33,660 nucleotides of DNA, taken from positions 1-33,660 of the forward strand of contig CAZFGK010000025.1 in assembly GCA_964518635.1 (NCBI GenBank), read 5' to 3'. Under the pieces are notes generated by a model that saw only the letters and a list, made by a program, of their open reading frames with translations, was not told the DNA's origin and did not search any database. Shown one piece after another: positions 22,999-31,692 of the stretch (position 1 is its first letter; the number at the start of each line of letters is the position of its first letter). The DNA is from CAZFGK01 sp964518635 (GTDB lineage Bacteria; Zixibacteria; MSB-5A5; GN15; FEB-12). The position numbers were made by a program, and so were the translations under genes.

Positions 22999-25191
22999 AT
23001 GCGCACTGGATGGCGCGTCGTACGACTTCTCGCAATTACCGGAATCTTCATCAGCACGCTTGCTTCGTTGGTCTTTGCAGGGAATGCTCAGACAAAGTTC
23101 GCTCGGCTTGATCCGATTGGTGATGCCGCTCGAAAAACATTACGACCGGCTATGCGCGGTTCTCTTCCTTCACTTGCAACTGCGGCTGATACCTGCGCTG
23201 CTTCACCGAACAGCGAGATTACGCATATCATTGGCGGTTGGGTCACCGGACAGGAATTGTATAAGTGTTACATTGATCCAGCACTCTCCTGTCCGAATCC
23301 GTATCCGTACAAAGTAACTGAGATCAACTTGCCGATGAGCTTCACTGGCGCGACACCGCTGGTGGTTTCGGTTGACATCGAAACCGTCGACAACACCTCC
23401 TACCCGGGCTGTCATATCCCCGGACAGACCGTCGCGATTTCGAAAGACTGGAATCTGAATGTTCCTGCTGGTGGTGGGATGTTTGATGTCTGGATCCCAC
23501 TCGATACACCGATCACGGTCACTGGACCGTTCTTCGCCGGATTCTTCATCAGCAATGCACTGGATGCAGCAGTCGAACCATCGGTACTCTGTGACGCTAC
23601 TCCCGACTCCTGCGTCTCTTTCAATATCTGGGATCAGCAGATCGGCTGGGTCGATTTAACAAACAATGAATTTTTCAATTTCCCCGGCAATCTCGCCTTT
23701 GAAGTCGCTGGCATTCCCGGTGGTGGTGGCGGCGGTGGCTCCAGCCCGGCGCCGCAGGCAGTCTTTGTCTGGCCGCCGAACGGAAAAGATGCATTCGGGA
23801 ATATCGAACTCTGGGCAGCCGATACCGCTGGCGCGAAAATGAAAGAGATGATCTTCTCCTATTCATTCGCTGGTGGAGCATTCATCGAAATCAGTCGCGA
23901 CTTCACCGGCTTTGTTCCTGCTCGTGGCAAAGGAGCAGTGACACCCGGAAATGGCTTCACTGCCAACTGGAATGTCAGCGGACTCGCCGAAGGGACCTAC
24001 ATCCTCCGCGCCACGGCGGTCGATTCCTCCGCCCGTCAGTCAGTGGTGAATGTCTCCGTCAATCTTGAACCGACCCCTCCAGTACCGACTATTACTTCAC
24101 CAAATAATGACGACCTCTTCTGTACTCCGCTCAACACCACCATGACCTCCCCTGACAATGATCTGACCTTCATTGAGCTCTATCGCAAACCGGCGCAGTC
24201 GACATTTCATTCGGTGTTGCCGACATTCAGTCAGTTTGTTGTCGGAGATGTGAATGGTATTCCCGGAGATGGCAACTTCGCCTCGAACGGCGAATTCGGC
24301 GATTATTATAGTGGTCCATCGGCAGCGGCTTCGATGCTTCAGTTATGGAGTACACGTGGAGTCTCCACGGTCATGCAGCAGGGGGGAAGTTCTCTTTCCC
24401 TTTCGCAGGTCGCTGAAGCACTTGCTCCACTGTTCAGGACTCGAATCGACAAAGGCTCGCGTGATCAGAATGTTCTGATCGGACTTTCGAAATATCTCGC
24501 CGACCGAAGCAATCCGCTCACATTGGAATACCGCCGATCCCCCAATTATCAATCGCTTCGCAACTGGGTCGAAGAAGAAGAACGAACGGTCATGGTCGGA
24601 CTAAGCGGTACGTACGGATTCTGGCTCGCCATCGAAGGTTTCAACGGGTTTAAGCAGGTGAATAATCAATTCTCTGTCTACGTCATGTCCCCACTCACTG
24701 GCGCAGTCGAGGAGCTTTCCATGCGAGAAAACGGCGGAACGACTGAAATATTCTGGCAGAGTGACTGGCAGACCATCGACATCATGATCTCGCTTGTCTC
24801 ACCAACCTGGAATATTACTCGTACTCTCGTTGGTGCAGATCTGAATGGAACCAATGGCTGGTCGGTGAACTGGACTCCAGCCGGACTCACCGAGGGGAAT
24901 CGTTACTTCTTCCGCGCTTCCGCTCGCGATAACTCCAACAAGCGAGGCAATCATACGATCATGCTTAAGTATCAATGCAACGGAGTGTATTCCCTCGGCG
25001 ACATGAACGGTGACGCCAGCACTGACATCCTGGATCTTTTGATTCTGACTGATTTCATCACCACCAACGGCCCAGCACCGGTCGGTGGTGCCTTCCGCGG
25101 TGACACCAACTGCGACAATGTGGTCAACATCGCTGATGTCGTTTACTACATGAACTTCCTCTTCGGTTCGGCCAACACCCCCTGCAGATAG
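22999..25191 (+). CDS. Secreted dockerin protein with degenerate C39-peptidase-like domain
   Basis: The 730-residue product has a signal peptide (VRLLAITGIFISTLASLVFAG). About 55-245 is a jelly-roll-like domain similar to those of the giant dockerin protein (PFFAGFFISNA, LAFEVAGI). A glycine-rich linker then leads to an Ig-like domain (about 255-355). Residues of about 410-580 resemble a C39-like papain fold: DYYSGPSAAASMLQLW sits where active enzymes have D-C-G-P-(A/T)-A-(L/A), and GFWLAIEGF where they have G-H-W-V-V-V. Both the Cys and the His therefore appear replaced. A second Ig-like segment follows. The end is a type I dockerin (GDMNGDASTDILDLLILTDF, GDTNCDNVVNIADVVYYMNF). A good SD precedes the ATG. 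Probably a binding protein and not a protease. Confidence 0.85.
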   Translation: MRTGWRVVRLLAITGIFISTLASLVFAGNAQTKFARLDPIGDAARKTLRPAMRGSLPSLATAADTCAASPNSEITHIIGGWVTGQELYKCYIDPALSCPNPYPYKVTEINLPMSFTGATPLVVSVDIETVDNTSYPGCHIPGQTVAISKDWNLNVPAGGGMFDVWIPLDTPITVTGPFFAGFFISNALDAAVEPSVLCDATPDSCVSFNIWDQQIGWVDLTNNEFFNFPGNLAFEVAGIPGGGGGGGSSPAPQAVFVWPPNGKDAFGNIELWAADTAGAKMKEMIFSYSFAGGAFIEISRDFTGFVPARGKGAVTPGNGFTANWNVSGLAEGTYILRATAVDSSARQSVVNVSVNLEPTPPVPTITSPNNDDLFCTPLNTTMTSPDNDLTFIELYRKPAQSTFHSVLPTFSQFVVGDVNGIPGDGNFASNGEFGDYYSGPSAAASMLQLWSTRGVSTVMQQGGSSLSLSQVAEALAPLFRTRIDKGSRDQNVLIGLSKYLADRSNPLTLEYRRSPNYQSLRNWVEEEERTVMVGLSGTYGFWLAIEGFNGFKQVNNQFSVYVMSPLTGAVEELSMRENGGTTEIFWQSDWQTIDIMISLVSPTWNITRTLVGADLNGTNGWSVNWTPAGLTEGNRYFFRASARDNSNKRGNHTIMLKYQCNGVYSLGDMNGDASTDILDLLILTDFITTNGPAPVGGAFRGDTNCDNVVNIADVVYYMNFLFGSANTPCR

Positions 25192-25212
25192 ACTTTTCCA
25201 GAGAGCAAAACA

Positions 25213-25244
25213 GAAAGGCCCGATCAAACAGATCGGGCCTTTTC
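25213..25244. terminator. Bidirectional rho-independent terminator
   Basis: AAAGGCCCGATC (25214-25225) pairs with GATCGGGCCTTT (25231-25242) around loop AAACA. T-rich flanks lie on both strands (TTTTC to the right; TTTC, then TGTTTTGC, on the minus strand). It sits between the convergent dockerin gene and the minus-strand operon and can serve both. Confidence 0.85.
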
Positions 25245-25267
25245 ATTTGCAAATCGAACTGGTGATA

Positions 25268-25567
25268 TTATTGCTGACGAGCAGATGCCGCGAGAATTGC
25301 TCTGCGTGCTACGGACAGATCAATTTCACAGAGCGCGGCCAGTTTTTCAATCGCTTCATCCAGACGCTCAAGCCAGACTTTGTCCGGATACTTCGCCTTC
25401 AGTTCATTGACCAGATCATCCGCAAGCAGGACAATCAGTCGAGCAAACTGAGCACGTTTACCGACTTTCAAAAACGGGAGCAGATAGGTTCGTACCGCCC
25501 ATCCTCCAAGCAGAAGCCCAACACTCCCCAATACACTGATCAGCGACATACTTTGCACTTCATTCAT
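25268..25567 (-). CDS. Small membrane protein, holin-like (LL-H-type organisation)
   Basis: The 99-residue product has one N-terminal transmembrane helix (about 8-32, SLISVLGSVGLLLGGWAVRTYLLPFL) followed by a basic, helical cytoplasmic part (FARLIVLLADDLVNELKAKYPDK, LDEAIEKLAALCEIDLSVARRAIL). This layout of one helix plus a helical tail with repeated heptad-like leucines is that of LL-H-type phage holins, which permeabilise the membrane at lysis. Sequence identity to that family cannot be tested here. It is the last gene of the minus-strand operon, 29 nt after the tail-fibre-like gene, with AAGGGG six bases before the ATG. Alternatively, it could be an unrelated small membrane protein. Confidence 0.6.
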   Translation of the reverse strand: MNEVQSMSLISVLGSVGLLLGGWAVRTYLLPFLKVGKRAQFARLIVLLADDLVNELKAKYPDKVWLERLDEAIEKLAALCEIDLSVARRAILAASARQQ

Positions 25568-25596
25568 TGTATTCCCCTTTCTCCTTTTTCTATATG

Positions 25597-27630
25597 CTAC
25601 CAGCTAAACTGCCAGGTCGGTTGACTCGGCACGAGAAATCTCTTTCGCAGGATCGTCCCGTCCGAACGGGTGATCGCTATTTCATATTCAGTGTTCGACG
25701 GCTGAAGCGCAGATGACCAGATAAGATCAAGCACGAAGTACCCAGTCGCATCAGAGGTCGTCGAGACCGAAAATGGGGAGACTACGACAGAGCCGGCGCG
25801 TGAAACCCCTTTCGGAAGGAGTACATCGATCTGTGCTTCGACTTCTGGAGTCCCATCAATCTGCACCAGATATCCCCAGACCCGACAGATTCCGGTCAAC
25901 GCTGGTGCGGCAGGATTAAAACGATAACCGAAGACACTATCGGTCCCCCCTCCGTTGACAACAATCGTATCATAAACGGTAAACAACAGACCCGGTCCAT
26001 TCGTGATCACCAAAAATGAATCACTGTCGAGGTTGAAATGGACACGCCCGGCGGCATCTGTCGTCGCAATCGACACCAGCCCTGATTGATTCAACGGACG
26101 CAACGCCACTGACGCACTATTCACCGTCACATCAAGGGCCGTATCGAGAACTACAATCGTTCGAGAGTATGCCCCCGCACCGGAGGCAAGCCCTGAAACC
26201 TGGGCATCAAGATTCCGTCCGAATGTCCCCGAGATCACATGATTCAATCGTGGTGTATTCCAGACCCATCTGGCGACCTTTGTAGAATCCGGTCCACCCG
26301 TTCCGGAACCGACATAGCTACTGTTGTTGAGTGAATCCCCCATCGAACCGGATGCAAATGGAGTGAAGAAATTCTTGTTCCAGAACGTGTCGGCAACAAT
26401 AGAAGGGGACGCCCAGTTCTTGCCATTATTCACAAAGCCGAATGTCGCAGTCAGATTGTGACTTAATGTATCTTCATCCCAGACTTCATCTGCGATCTCA
26501 TCAGCTGCAGAAGTCGCGAGTGTCGAGGAAGTAATCGCGTTGCTGCCGATCCCCTGCACCCAGGAACTATTGTTCGCGCTGTCTCCCATGGATCCTCCGG
26601 GAAAACTCGTACCAAACGATTTACTCCAGACAGAATCTGCTGACGCCCTGCTGATCGTAACAACTGATGCTGATGAATCGAAGATCGATTTCGCCGATGC
26701 TCGCAGTGGCGTGAAATTATTCAGCGAATCCCCCATTGAGCCATTCTGGAAACTCGCACTCCATGACTTGTTCCAGACCGAATCCGCAATCTTCCCTGCA
26801 TCGGCATTGGTGACCGCACCACCTCCTCCACCATCACTTCCGGTGACATAGCTGGCATTATTCAGACTGTCCCCCATAGAACCAGAGGAGAATGCACTTC
26901 CGAATGCCTTCCCCCACGTCGAATCAGCTGCTGCCTTACTTATCGCAATCACCGTTGCCGCAGAATCGAAGATAGTCTTCGCAATTGCCCTGAGTGGAGA
27001 ATAGTTGTTGAGCGTATCCCCCATAGAACCTGCCGGAAATGATGCGGTGAACGGCTTTCCCCAGGTCGAATCAGCAGCCCGACTTCCGACCGAGGCTAGT
27101 GCCGCAGTTGAAAGCTGCACCGCAATCCCACCTGACCCATCCTGAAGAGAATCAAGAATCGCATTCGATGAATCACGAACGGCGTAGACTGCATCAAGAG
27201 TTCTGTTCAGTGAATCGTTGATTACCTGCACACTAAAAAATGTCTCGGTAGCGAGTTTCTTGTACCAAAGCCGAATAACTCCGGACAACAGAAAATTTCC
27301 GGCGGTACCGTCGATATCTTGTATCTGATCATCAAACCAGTAGGTGGTATCACCGTAGATTTTCGTCGTATCAAGAGAGATATCCGAAAATGGATACGTC
27401 GTCGATCGTGCAGTGAACGCCGCCGCCGAACCATTGTCAGCATACGTCAACAGGTGAACCGAGTCCGGCCGTCCGGGGATCCCCGCTGAATCAAGAGGAT
27501 CATGCAGTGGAAAGCTGACAAACTCCGATGCCTTCTTCACCCCTAGAAAGAATCCACCGGCGGATGTCGATACGGCACATGTCAACACAACCAGAGCCAA
27601 CACTGAAAATTGAATTCTGTATTGTTTCAT
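25597..27630 (-). CDS. Exported repetitive tail-fibre-like protein
   Basis: The 677-residue product starts with a signal-peptide-like segment (QFSVLALVVLTCAVSTSAGG). An N-terminal domain of ~130 residues follows (SVHLLTYADNGSAA, YWFDDQIQDIDGTAG, IRLWYKK). Then come five copies of W-(G/N/S)-K-x-F-x-x-x-F-x-x-GSMGD-(S/T)-x-NN spaced by about 40-100 residues. These units alternate with ADS(V/T)W and with EVWDEDTLSHNLTATFG and WVWNTPRLNHVISGTFG. The VWD...L..H...GTFG pattern is typical of phage tail and virion proteins. The last ~150 residues form a carboxypeptidase-regulatory-like Ig fold ending at WQFSW. A role in a tail fibre or appendage is inferred. A signal peptide on such a protein is odd. 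The gene follows its upstream neighbour after 24 nt. Confidence 0.75.
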   Translation of the reverse strand: MKQYRIQFSVLALVVLTCAVSTSAGGFFLGVKKASEFVSFPLHDPLDSAGIPGRPDSVHLLTYADNGSAAAFTARSTTYPFSDISLDTTKIYGDTTYWFDDQIQDIDGTAGNFLLSGVIRLWYKKLATETFFSVQVINDSLNRTLDAVYAVRDSSNAILDSLQDGSGGIAVQLSTAALASVGSRAADSTWGKPFTASFPAGSMGDTLNNYSPLRAIAKTIFDSAATVIAISKAAADSTWGKAFGSAFSSGSMGDSLNNASYVTGSDGGGGGAVTNADAGKIADSVWNKSWSASFQNGSMGDSLNNFTPLRASAKSIFDSSASVVTISRASADSVWSKSFGTSFPGGSMGDSANNSSWVQGIGSNAITSSTLATSAADEIADEVWDEDTLSHNLTATFGFVNNGKNWASPSIVADTFWNKNFFTPFASGSMGDSLNNSSYVGSGTGGPDSTKVARWVWNTPRLNHVISGTFGRNLDAQVSGLASGAGAYSRTIVVLDTALDVTVNSASVALRPLNQSGLVSIATTDAAGRVHFNLDSDSFLVITNGPGLLFTVYDTIVVNGGGTDSVFGYRFNPAAPALTGICRVWGYLVQIDGTPEVEAQIDVLLPKGVSRAGSVVVSPFSVSTTSDATGYFVLDLIWSSALQPSNTEYEIAITRSDGTILRKRFLVPSQPTWQFSW

Positions 27631-27654
27631 CTTCTCATATCTCCGTCGTTTGCG

Positions 27655-28281
27655 TTATTGCGTTTTCTGAAGTCGTACTCGTCGTACACCGCCTGTGGGG
27701 AGAGAGTAGTTGATGTGAGCCTCACACTCAGAAACGAAAATGTTTCCCGCTCCTGATGCCGAGGTAAGCACGAGCCGCACCTGCAAGTTGTTAATGTCTG
27801 TCTGATCCCATGCAGAGCCATCCGGTGCGGTGGCAAATACATCTACCCGGTTCGTTGAGCACTCAGCAAACTCATCAAGTGCCGATCCTTCTGCTGCGGT
27901 CCCATTCAGAAACGTAGTTCCATCATAGATATCAACTCTACCCGTAACAGAAGCCCCCGAGAAGAGACACATCATGGTAAAGACATCTACACTCGACACC
28001 ACCGCACCCCCTGGCAAGGTGTAGTCTGCGAAGGAAATTGTGCAGACATCGTTGACGGAGGCTTCTTTCACGCCAGTAGTATATGTACCGTCGGTGCAGC
28101 GACCCCATGCGGTTGTACCCGCACCCTGTGTCGTCCATCGGCCTGTTGAACCGTCCGCAGGTAGCGATCCGTTTCCGCTGGGATAAATGAATTGCACCGA
28201 CGCGAACACTTTCCATGCGATTATGATAGTGTGTATGAGAATCGCAGCTGTAATCAATCCACCAGATTTAAGTCTTCGCAT
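27655..28281 (-). CDS. Exported beta-rich virion-like protein
   Basis: The 208-residue product starts at the ATG inside TGATG, overlapping the upstream gene's stop and preceded by GGAGG. Six further codons could be read upstream but lie within that gene. The N-terminus (MRRLKSGGLITAAILIHTIIIAWKVFA) is a signal peptide or membrane anchor. The remainder is all-beta: WTTQGAGTTAWGRCTDGTY, DYTLPGGAVVSSVDVF, TAPDGSAWDQTDINNLQVRL, and VSECEAHINYS. The PDGSAW...DINNLQ...V pattern resembles small structural proteins encoded in phage tail modules. It contains five cysteines, possibly for disulfides after export. Function unknown. Confidence 0.7.
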   Translation of the reverse strand: MRRLKSGGLITAAILIHTIIIAWKVFASVQFIYPSGNGSLPADGSTGRWTTQGAGTTAWGRCTDGTYTTGVKEASVNDVCTISFADYTLPGGAVVSSVDVFTMMCLFSGASVTGRVDIYDGTTFLNGTAAEGSALDEFAECSTNRVDVFATAPDGSAWDQTDINNLQVRLVLTSASGAGNIFVSECEAHINYSLPTGGVRRVRLQKTQ

Positions 28282-30281
28282 CACAGCCTCCGTATCCACT
28301 TGATATGACTACCGTTACTGATCGGTGGAGCCGCTGCAAGGATATATGTTCGTGATATCTGCACTCGTGTCGACCAACCGGTTGTCGCGTTCCAATGCCA
28401 CGCAGCGACATAGAGCGTGTAGGTTTCTGAATAGGTGAGAACAAACGTATCGGTGTATTGCACTCCCGCAGTCGGGACAGATCGGCGGATTGAGTTGGCA
28501 GTTGAGTCGATGGATGAGAATCCGATCAGCGAGTAGCAGACGATCAGCGAATCCCCTGCTGTGATGCTCGCGCTTGCAGTCGTTCTTGTTTGCAGCGTAT
28601 CGAGCTCGCCAATTGCGTCGTTGTGGACAGAGTCGACCAACAGGGACGGAGAAGGAGTCGATGCGACTCCGGCGTTAGCAAGAGCGGTGTCGGTCACGAA
28701 GATTCGTGCCTGACCATTCCCAATGTGAATCGTATCGCCGCCATTCTTGCCGACGATGTATGTCCCGTCCGCTCGCAATTCGTAATAGTCCTGCGATCCG
28801 GGGAGCGTGTAGGTTGCGCGAGTCGCAGCCGAATCACGGCTCCAGCTATTCTCGGCATATCGAACGATTGAAATTGTCTGCGTATCTGCCGAGGAAGGTT
28901 TCGCTAAAGTCGTGATGCGAAGTCGAGTGGAGTTCCCTGCGGCATCGGTGACCGTGTTCGACGTGTCTCTCGTATTGTTCGGAACGCCGAAGTATTTCCC
29001 AAAGGCATACGCCCAGTTTGTGATCGTGTCAGCGATCTGACCGGGGTTGAATGTCCCGTCCCGATCATCATAGTCGAAGTAGAGATTATTGTAGGGATTG
29101 TTATGCAGCGTGTAGCCGTAGGTCGTTGTCCCTGAGAAAACAATCTCCAAGTGGAACGCGAGGTTGAGCATTTGAGAGCGTGCAATCGAGAACGGCGGTG
29201 ATGCCGACGAATCACGTCCAACCGCTGCCTGCATGATGACGAAATGCCCGCCACGATTCCGATAGTTGTAAGCGGCGGTCACTGCCTTGCGGCAATACTG
29301 CCCCTCGTTGTCCGTGCCGGGATAGAAGAAGCAGAACTCCCCCGGATTCGCACCTCCGAGCACGTCCGAGATTGTGTCCCCTTCACCATACCAATTCGAT
29401 GTCGAACTGTATGGACCGTAATCGGACGCGCCATTCGGAAATCCAACTATTCCATGCGCCGCAAGTGAATCGCCGACGATGGTCATCACTTTGATAAATA
29501 GTTTGGCTACCGAGTCACGAATCTGAGTGTGAGTCATTGAGCTACTCCAAGTCGGAGTAACCGACCGCATATTGGAGTATGCCCAATAGCTTGTTGTCGA
29601 ATCTCTGAACGGAAACGCGTTCACCCAAAGCCCTGACTCATTCGCTCCCGTTCTGCGAATGTGCGAGAACTCATCCATGAAGGCGGCGTTGGAGCTATCA
29701 GCGAGAACTTCCCGTGAGAGCTTATGCCCAAGCCAAGCACCCATGTATTGCCACTCCCGCTCATTCCAGAGAACTCGCAACTGCGAAGCGAAACCGGGCA
29801 TGATGACGGGTTTACTGCTGCCGGGAGTCTTCTGGAAAAAACTGCCGAATCCTGAACCCGTCGCATTCACCTGAATACTGATCGAGTCGGCAGCACTTGC
29901 TCCTGTGTGATAAAGAAGATTCGTGAAAACACAACCCGGCGTCGTATCACACCATTGACGAATTGCTTGAGTATCGCTGATCTGCCTGAGGTGGAGAACG
30001 TACGAGGCGTTATACATTTCGGGATTCGCATCGAGCATCGAATCGACTTGAGCGGCAACGCCATTGTTTCCGAAAATGTATTTGTAGCGATTGGCTGTCC
30101 ATGTCCTGAACTGAGACCCTGCCGACGTGTTATCCCACAGACGCGCTCCACCATAGGCGAACACACCCCAGCCAAGCTGCTTGGAGAGTGGTGCCGGATT
30201 CGCAGCATGAAGAGTACACATCGAGGTACAAGCGAATAGAGCAACTACGACGGTTTGCATAAACGAACGGAAAATGCTCAT
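28281..30281 (-). CDS. Exported protein with possible glycoside-hydrolase-like barrel
   Basis: The 666-residue product starts at the ATG in TGATG, overlapping the previous gene's stop, with AAAGGGG before it. A TTG/ATG-extended frame to 30362 lies within the upstream gene and is rejected. A signal peptide is clear (SFMQTVVVALFACTSMCTLHAA). Residues of about 30-430 show alternating hydrophobic strands and helices with aromatic and acidic motifs (LGWGVFAYGGARLWD, AAFMDEFSH, GGANPGEFCFFYPGTDNEG, GGHFVIMQAAVG, YFDYDDRDG). This suggests a TIM-barrel hydrolase of the uncharacterised GHL type, with D/E in FMDE as a candidate catalytic site. The C-terminal ~230 residues are Ig-like beta domains. In a phage-like operon it could be a depolymerase or lysis enzyme; both ideas are inference. 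Confidence 0.65.
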   Translation of the reverse strand: MSIFRSFMQTVVVALFACTSMCTLHAANPAPLSKQLGWGVFAYGGARLWDNTSAGSQFRTWTANRYKYIFGNNGVAAQVDSMLDANPEMYNASYVLHLRQISDTQAIRQWCDTTPGCVFTNLLYHTGASAADSISIQVNATGSGFGSFFQKTPGSSKPVIMPGFASQLRVLWNEREWQYMGAWLGHKLSREVLADSSNAAFMDEFSHIRRTGANESGLWVNAFPFRDSTTSYWAYSNMRSVTPTWSSSMTHTQIRDSVAKLFIKVMTIVGDSLAAHGIVGFPNGASDYGPYSSTSNWYGEGDTISDVLGGANPGEFCFFYPGTDNEGQYCRKAVTAAYNYRNRGGHFVIMQAAVGRDSSASPPFSIARSQMLNLAFHLEIVFSGTTTYGYTLHNNPYNNLYFDYDDRDGTFNPGQIADTITNWAYAFGKYFGVPNNTRDTSNTVTDAAGNSTRLRITTLAKPSSADTQTISIVRYAENSWSRDSAATRATYTLPGSQDYYELRADGTYIVGKNGGDTIHIGNGQARIFVTDTALANAGVASTPSPSLLVDSVHNDAIGELDTLQTRTTASASITAGDSLIVCYSLIGFSSIDSTANSIRRSVPTAGVQYTDTFVLTYSETYTLYVAAWHWNATTGWSTRVQISRTYILAAAPPISNGSHIKWIRRL

Positions 30282-30934
30282 CAATTCCCCTTTCTGATGA
30301 GCACGCGCTGTCCTGCCCCACTTCCACCTCCGCCAGATGGCGAAACGACGATATAGAGACAATAAGCCGCTGAGACTGACTTCGTTGATGCCCCAATTGG
30401 ATTTAGAATTGGAAGAGGATCGGTCACGTTCAGAATCCAGGTGGAGTCCGTCAGAAAATTGTTGGGAAAAGCATTTTCTCGAGCCACATAGTCCGCTCCA
30501 ACTGACGCAACGCCGTAGACGCCGAGCATGTATTGAAGCCCGGCGGTTATCGTTGTGCGGATTTTTGCTGGCTTGGTAATCTCTGCGAACGAGCCAAAAC
30601 CCGCACCTACATCGATCGGAAACTGATCGGTCGAGTCCAGAAAATTCCCCGGTGCAGTTCCGCTTGCTCCAGTCGTGTCATGCAGCATCAGTATCACCGT
30701 ACCGGAGCCATCATCATTGTCTCGAAACCATCCCCCTAACGAATCAACCGTTCCACTCACGGGCGCGGTGAACCGAATCCAGTAGAGAAATCCGTTTCCG
30801 ATGCTGACACCAGTCACACTCGGCGATGATGGTACCCTGTTCCCACCAACATCAGCAGACACATTGAATGAGGTGAATAGTACGAGAAGTGCTAACCACA
30901 CTTGAGCACTCAGTGTTGCGAGATTATTTTTCAT
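30281..30934 (-). CDS. Exported protein of unknown function (phage-like operon)
   Basis: The 217-residue product has a signal peptide (TLSAQVWLALLVLFTSFNVSAD). A single beta-rich domain of about 170 residues follows (YWIRFTAPVSGTVDSLGGWF, GTVILMLHDTTG, AKIRTTITAGLQYMLGVYG). The strand pattern resembles the jelly-roll units of the dockerin proteins in this window. A Gly-rich hinge and the end GQRVLIRKGN follow. The start overlaps the upstream gene by 11 nt (GGAG, then ATG). The stop overlaps the downstream ATG as TGATG. Function unknown; possibly a surface or capsid-decoration-like protein. Confidence 0.7.
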   Translation of the reverse strand: MKNNLATLSAQVWLALLVLFTSFNVSADVGGNRVPSSPSVTGVSIGNGFLYWIRFTAPVSGTVDSLGGWFRDNDDGSGTVILMLHDTTGASGTAPGNFLDSTDQFPIDVGAGFGSFAEITKPAKIRTTITAGLQYMLGVYGVASVGADYVARENAFPNNFLTDSTWILNVTDPLPILNPIGASTKSVSAAYCLYIVVSPSGGGGSGAGQRVLIRKGN

Positions 30935-31253
30935 GTGGGCTCCGGCGAGCGGGCTTTGCTTTGCTTACTTCTTTCGAACCATTCGATGTAGTCGCTTCCT
31001 TTGAATCGGCTGTCATCTCAGTCTGTGGTGATTTTTCCTGCCTTATCTCTTCGATCATCTGCCAGAGATTACTTTTTTGCGACACAGGTCCCCCTAGTTT
31101 GGTGCGTACTTCAAGCAACTTGGTCAAATCAGCGGCGGTGATTGCCTTGCGAGATGACCGAAGACGGCGACAGAACTCAACAATCAGATCATCCAGAATC
31201 GGAAGAAATTCCGAGTCGGCTGATTTCCCCTTCGCAGCCACACGCCTAGTCAC
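30924..31253 (-). CDS. Small basic/charged cytoplasmic protein
   Basis: This 109-residue protein without a signal sequence starts with GTG, eight bases inside the end of the upstream gene; GGAG lies about five bases before it. The first ~70 residues are helical (LPILDDLIVEFCRRLRSS, ADLTKLLEVRTKLGG, LWQMIEEIRQE), and the last 35 are low-complexity Ser/Lys/Glu-rich. I do not recognise the family. The size, charge and position suit a phage accessory or assembly-chaperone protein, but this is speculation. Overlaps on both sides support it as a real operon member. Confidence 0.6.
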   Translation of the reverse strand: MTRRVAAKGKSADSEFLPILDDLIVEFCRRLRSSRKAITAADLTKLLEVRTKLGGPVSQKSNLWQMIEEIRQEKSPQTEMTADSKEATTSNGSKEVSKAKPARRSPHEK

Positions 31254-31620
31254 CGAGCTCCATCACATACAGATCAACCTGCACGGCATCTGCATTTGCG
31301 GATGATCGCGCGATACTGAAACTTTCCTCATTCTCACTCGTGACGGCGACCGAAACATCGACCGCGCGTGGTCGAACAAAAACCCTCGGTGATTGCAGCG
31401 TACTCGGCAGTTGATTGCCGCGATGATCAGCAAGTGAGTCATATCGTAGAACCTGACCCGCCCCTTCGAGAATGATCTGTTGATGATAGAGCGAACTGAC
31501 ACCATTCACCCGCTCTACCTGAACCATATCAAGCTCACCCAATCCGGTCGTTCCCCAGACACGAACATCCGGCACAAACCAGCTTCGTTTTGAAAGAATC
31601 AGCGCAGTCGTACAATTCAT
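31246..31620 (-). CDS. Small beta-rich protein of phage-like operon
   Basis: The 124-residue product starts at MNCTTALILSKRSW. The SD GGAGGGGAA directly precedes this ATG, whereas the earlier ATG at 31644 lacks one. It is predicted to be a compact beta domain (VPDVRVWGTTGLGELDMVQVERV, QQIILEGAGQVLRYD, VDVSVAVTSENEESFSIA, VQVDLYVMEL) and has no signal peptide. It resembles small tail or neck-type structural proteins only in size and context. Its last codons overlap the start of the next gene. Confidence 0.6.
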   Translation of the reverse strand: MNCTTALILSKRSWFVPDVRVWGTTGLGELDMVQVERVNGVSSLYHQQIILEGAGQVLRYDSLADHRGNQLPSTLQSPRVFVRPRAVDVSVAVTSENEESFSIARSSANADAVQVDLYVMELGD

Positions 31621-31692
31621 TTCCCCTCCGATAAGAAAAATCATCCTGTAGATTCAGACTATCGAATCAGGTCAAAAAGCGTAAATGCACCG

